A stretch of 64,000 nucleotides of DNA. Source: Halichoerus grypus. Taxonomy: Eukaryota; Chordata; Mammalia; Carnivora; Phocidae. Under the pieces are notes generated by a model. That model worked only from the letters and a program-made list of their open reading frames with translations. It did not search any database and was not told the origin of the DNA. The DNA lies in assembly GCF_964656455.1 (NCBI RefSeq), contig NC_135720.1, positions 53,408,598 through 53,472,597 on the forward strand. Direction: 5' to 3'. Positions 60,501 through 64,000 of this stretch are shown here, one piece after another. Numbering within the stretch: position 1 is the first letter of the stretch; each line of letters begins with the position of its first letter. A program made the translations under genes and the position numbers.

Positions 60501-63243
60501 AAAACATTAGACTTTTCATGCCTGCATGACCATCCATGTGCTATGGTTAGAGAACTCTCATTCCTTTTGCCAGGCAGGGCTCTCCAGGCATATTTGTTTT
60601 TAGTACCTAGAAGAAAACAATTTAGAAATCACCCTAGTTGTCTTTTCTCAGATACATGAATCTGTGCCCCCATTTTACTGTTGGTCTTGTGGGTAATTCT
60701 TTGGTACTGTGTTATCTTCTGTTTGAGCAATAAATGCTTAGAACTGAGGAAATAGAACCCGCGGTCCTATTCTCTACTCTGCTGCTGACTCATCAGGTGA
60801 CTTGGGCGTGTCATTTCTGGTCTCCGTGCAGTTTCCTCCAGGGTACTGCGTGGAAGATAGTGGCGGTTGTTAGGGGAGCTTTGAGAAGTGGAAAGCTTCT
60901 ACTCTATAAGGTGATTACATGGTGTATTGAGTTGGGGGTGTTCATTGATTTAGCCACATATTAACCAAACTGGAGTGAAATCCATTGTAAAGAGCCTCAC
61001 TAGCTCGGATCCTGAGGCTCCTGCATTCTCACCTGACCTGTAGGATGCCTTTGTTCCAAGTGGAAGCGAGAGCTTTGGCCCGCAGTGCTCTAGGAAATCT
61101 GTTTCCTGAGGTTATTACACACGAGTGGTAATAATGGTCTACCTCTCCCAATTCCTTATTTGTGGGAATCAAATGAGAGGTGTGAGCACCTTAAACTACT
61201 ATAAAAAAATTTTTACATGAAGAAATTATGACTAAAGTGGGATTTTATTATACATAAACTCAGAGGTTCCAGTGTCCAAAGTGGCTTTTTTCAGTTTGAC
61301 TATTCATGGTGAATGGTGGAGCGTATTTTGGTTTCTCTAAGACATAATTATTTTCTATCAGCTGTTGACATTAAGGCATGTTTTAGTCTGCAATAAAGCA
61401 GGTCAGTGTTTGTTAACAAGGGCTAATAGTCTATTTTTCTAACTAGTTATTTCAAACAAAACAAAACAAAACAAAAACACCCATCAGCACCGTGGAAGAT
61501 TTTACAGGATTTCTCTATAACAAACAGCTTTTTCAAATTAAAACAAAGCTTTCTAAGGTAAGGGTTCAGTGTGTTTACTTTTTCCCTTTTTGTTATATAA
61601 TTGTATTTCTGCAATAACTGAGCATCCGTTAACCAAGGTGATAGTTTAATATTGATGTCACATAATATGTCATTTGTGCCCACACTTTGATATCACTAGA
61701 AAATGTCAGATGCAATGATTGTTTTCTTACCAGCCCATCCATAGTTTCTTCATGATTTATTAAGTTGGAAAACATAGATAACCTAGGGCTCTCAAGATGA
61801 TAGAGATGTTTTTAAAAATTGGTTACACCAGATATTTTTTGAAAGCAGTTTAGTCTGATGGTTATATTTATTGGTAGTGTCATGGTACATCTTGAATATT
61901 TCATGATCTACCTGAAATTCATCTTTTACTGGGAAAGTTGTACTTTACTCTGTTTGACAGAAGTATTAGAAGGTGTTAGAAATTGAACCATTCCTCTTCC
62001 ACAAAATAAATTTCACTTTTAAATTGTGTATACTTGAAACTCAATGCAGTGAATTTAGAAATGCTTTTTACTGTTTCTTATTTGAGGTTAGCCTTTATGA
62101 CAGTAAAATTTTGTCATGTAATTATAAATTGGGTGTCTGATTAATTCTGTTAAAGAATTAGACAGGCTCCAACTTGAAACTATTGGGTTTACCGCCCTCC
62201 CCCAACCACTGTGCTTACATGGTAATTATAATACAGCTTCCTTCCTTCAGATGCCTTCTGCCTGTTCTGCACCCCACCACCCACCTGTTTCCCCGCACTC
62301 TCCGCTCCCACCGCCCCTGTGGACTTCAGGTTTTCGTTTGCACTTGACTTACGGTTAGAGGGGTAAGGGGAAGAAGAAAGAAGCCTCAGGAGTTTACTTG
62401 CTGGGAGAAAATCGTGTGGCCAGGAGGAAGAGGAGAGGGAGGGTGGAGGCTCTGGCCAGTGTGATGCAAATGAGTCTTGCCTCGCTTCTGGACCTATTTT
62501 GCTGGGGCCCCAGGAGGGCTCAGTAGGAATAGTAGGAAACTCTTTCCTGGCACTTTGTGGTTTACAGATACGCTTTCTGGGTGACTAGGGTACCATCTTG
62601 TGAAGCTCAAAAGCCCTCTGCTCTTCGGGGCGCTGTAACTTAGCCTCCAGCCTTGCCAGTGAGCCGCAGCTGTGTCGTGTCGTGTCCCCCCCCACCCCCA
62701 ATCATAGCTGACTAAGTGGCCAACCTTGTGATCTTTTTCAGTTCTTCTTAGCATTTCACCTCTCTGAAGTATATGGCACTGCTGGCCACTTACTTAAGAC
62801 TCACTTTTTCCATGGTTTCAGGATACCAGACTCCTTTAGTTTTCCTGCCTTTTTGAACACCTCTTCTAATTTTTCGAGGACCCTCTCTTTCTCCAACCCT
62901 TAACTGTTGCATTCCCCCTGTGTCCACTCCATCACGGCTCTCTGTCTCCCAGAGGTCTCTCACCTGCTCCCAGCTTCTGTTCCTATTATGGTAGTTCGCA
63001 GATCTGTTTCTTACCCTAGCCTCTCTGCTGAGTTTCAGTTAGACGTCCCCTTTGTATTTTAAACTCTACTGGTGCAAGACAAGACTGCCTGCCTGCCACG
63101 CCGAGTCCTCCTCTGGATTGCTAACGTCCATTAACTGGCATTTCCCTTCAGCCAAAACCTGACACTGTTTCCAAACTCTGCTGCCTGCCCCTCCGCAGCG
63201 CAAGTCCTTGTTCGTGTCCCGTAAAATTTAGGAAGGCTGTCAA

Positions 63244-63246
<3 letters not shown>

Positions 63247-63276
<30 letters not shown>
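63247..63276. repeat. G30 homopolymer
   Basis: Thirty consecutive G's as given, in RTN4IP1 intron 4. The true length is uncertain because such runs sequence poorly. Confidence 0.9.
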
Positions 63277-63277
<1 letters not shown>

Positions 63278-64000
63278 GAAATGTCTTCCAAGTTCCTTTA
63301 ATATGGGGGCTGTAAGATTTCAAGGCATTTCAGGTTTTCTTCTGCAGTGAATAGGCCTAAAATACTTTTGCATTTTAATTGACAACCCTCATTTACTAGT
63401 TTGTGGTTGAGGTCTTCCCTGTGGTGGTGTCAGATGACAAAAATAATACGTACTGACGCATTTATCCTTTACTTGAGGGAAAAGCACGCATAGATTGCAG
63501 AGCACAGTACCTCACAGGCATGAAACACCCTTCCTGAGGGAGTTGGGACAAGAGTGAGTTTTATAGGGCGTTAGAAGAGGCAGCACAGAAATGGCATGAT
63601 TGCCTAGGAGGTCAGTGATTTCCTTATAAGGCTAGCAGGGCGTGTTTTCTAGGGTAAGGCAAGCTAGCTAAAGCTGAGCTGGAGGATTGTGATTGGTGTT
63701 AGGTTTCCTTGACAGTGATGCATTCTTTGTAAATGTAGACCGACTTGGGTTTAGATTTATGGCGTGGGCCAGGCCACTGCGGTGGCCTCCATTTTGTGGG
63801 TCCTGATCTACGAATTAACTTTATTAGTGGCATATTGTAAGTTTTTACAGGCCTCATAATTGGAAGAATTTTCTACAGACGAGCTTCTGGTTCTGTATAT
63901 CTCAAACCTTGTTTAACCATTTTCCTCCTTCACTACTTGTATAATCTAGTGCTAGGTACCATGATACTTGGTCTTATCCTAGTAAGACAATAATTTCTTG

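Overview
This window is nuclear DNA from a placental mammal, almost certainly an arctoid carnivore (bear, seal or mustelid side). It holds at least 22 copies of the carnivore tRNA-derived CAN-SINE. Most have the head GGGGCGCCTGGGTGGCTCAG and a body reading 'tcgggctccctgctcagc'. That pattern is unlike the dog SINEC_Cf or the cat copies as I remember them. The protein-coding content is two mitochondrial genes arranged head to head, as at human 6q21: QRSL1 (GatA, minus strand) and RTN4IP1 (plus strand).

Layout. Positions 1-20,340 lie beyond the QRSL1 3' end and are intergenic: unassigned GC-rich sequence at 1-2,080, several L1 fragments, a 4.6-kb 5'-truncated L1 (12,065-16,669) and many SINEs. 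Positions 20,872-49,758 hold all eleven coding exons of QRSL1. They are intact, with every junction GT-AG, and encode 527 residues including the amidase triad Lys76/Ser171/Ser195. Positions 49,759-50,370 are a CpG-rich divergent promoter. Positions 50,371-58,305 hold the first four coding exons of RTN4IP1 (206 residues plus part of a codon). The rest of RTN4IP1, including its NADPH-binding core, lies past the right edge, so 58,306-64,000 is intron 4.

How the genes relate. QRSL1 is the catalytic A subunit of the mitochondrial GatCAB amidotransferase, which converts Glu-tRNA(Gln) to Gln-tRNA(Gln). RTN4IP1 is a mitochondrial MDR-family NADPH oxidoreductase linked to coenzyme Q and respiratory-chain function. 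Sharing one promoter could co-express two proteins needed for oxidative phosphorylation.

Most notable structure. QRSL1 intron 9 carries two separate splice-site duplications. A SINE inserted across the exon 9 donor and its 16-bp target-site duplication copied the donor, so two identical donors lie 210 bp apart. About 1.3 kb further into the intron is a ~228-bp copy of the exon 10 acceptor region, including the first 30 nt of exon 10, patched into an old L1. The same intron also holds a long inverted repeat built into a HAL1/L1-like fossil. No new gene system, CRISPR array or functional RNA gene was found. The new material here is structural. Repeat family names come from recognising sequence by eye and memory, not from a database search.
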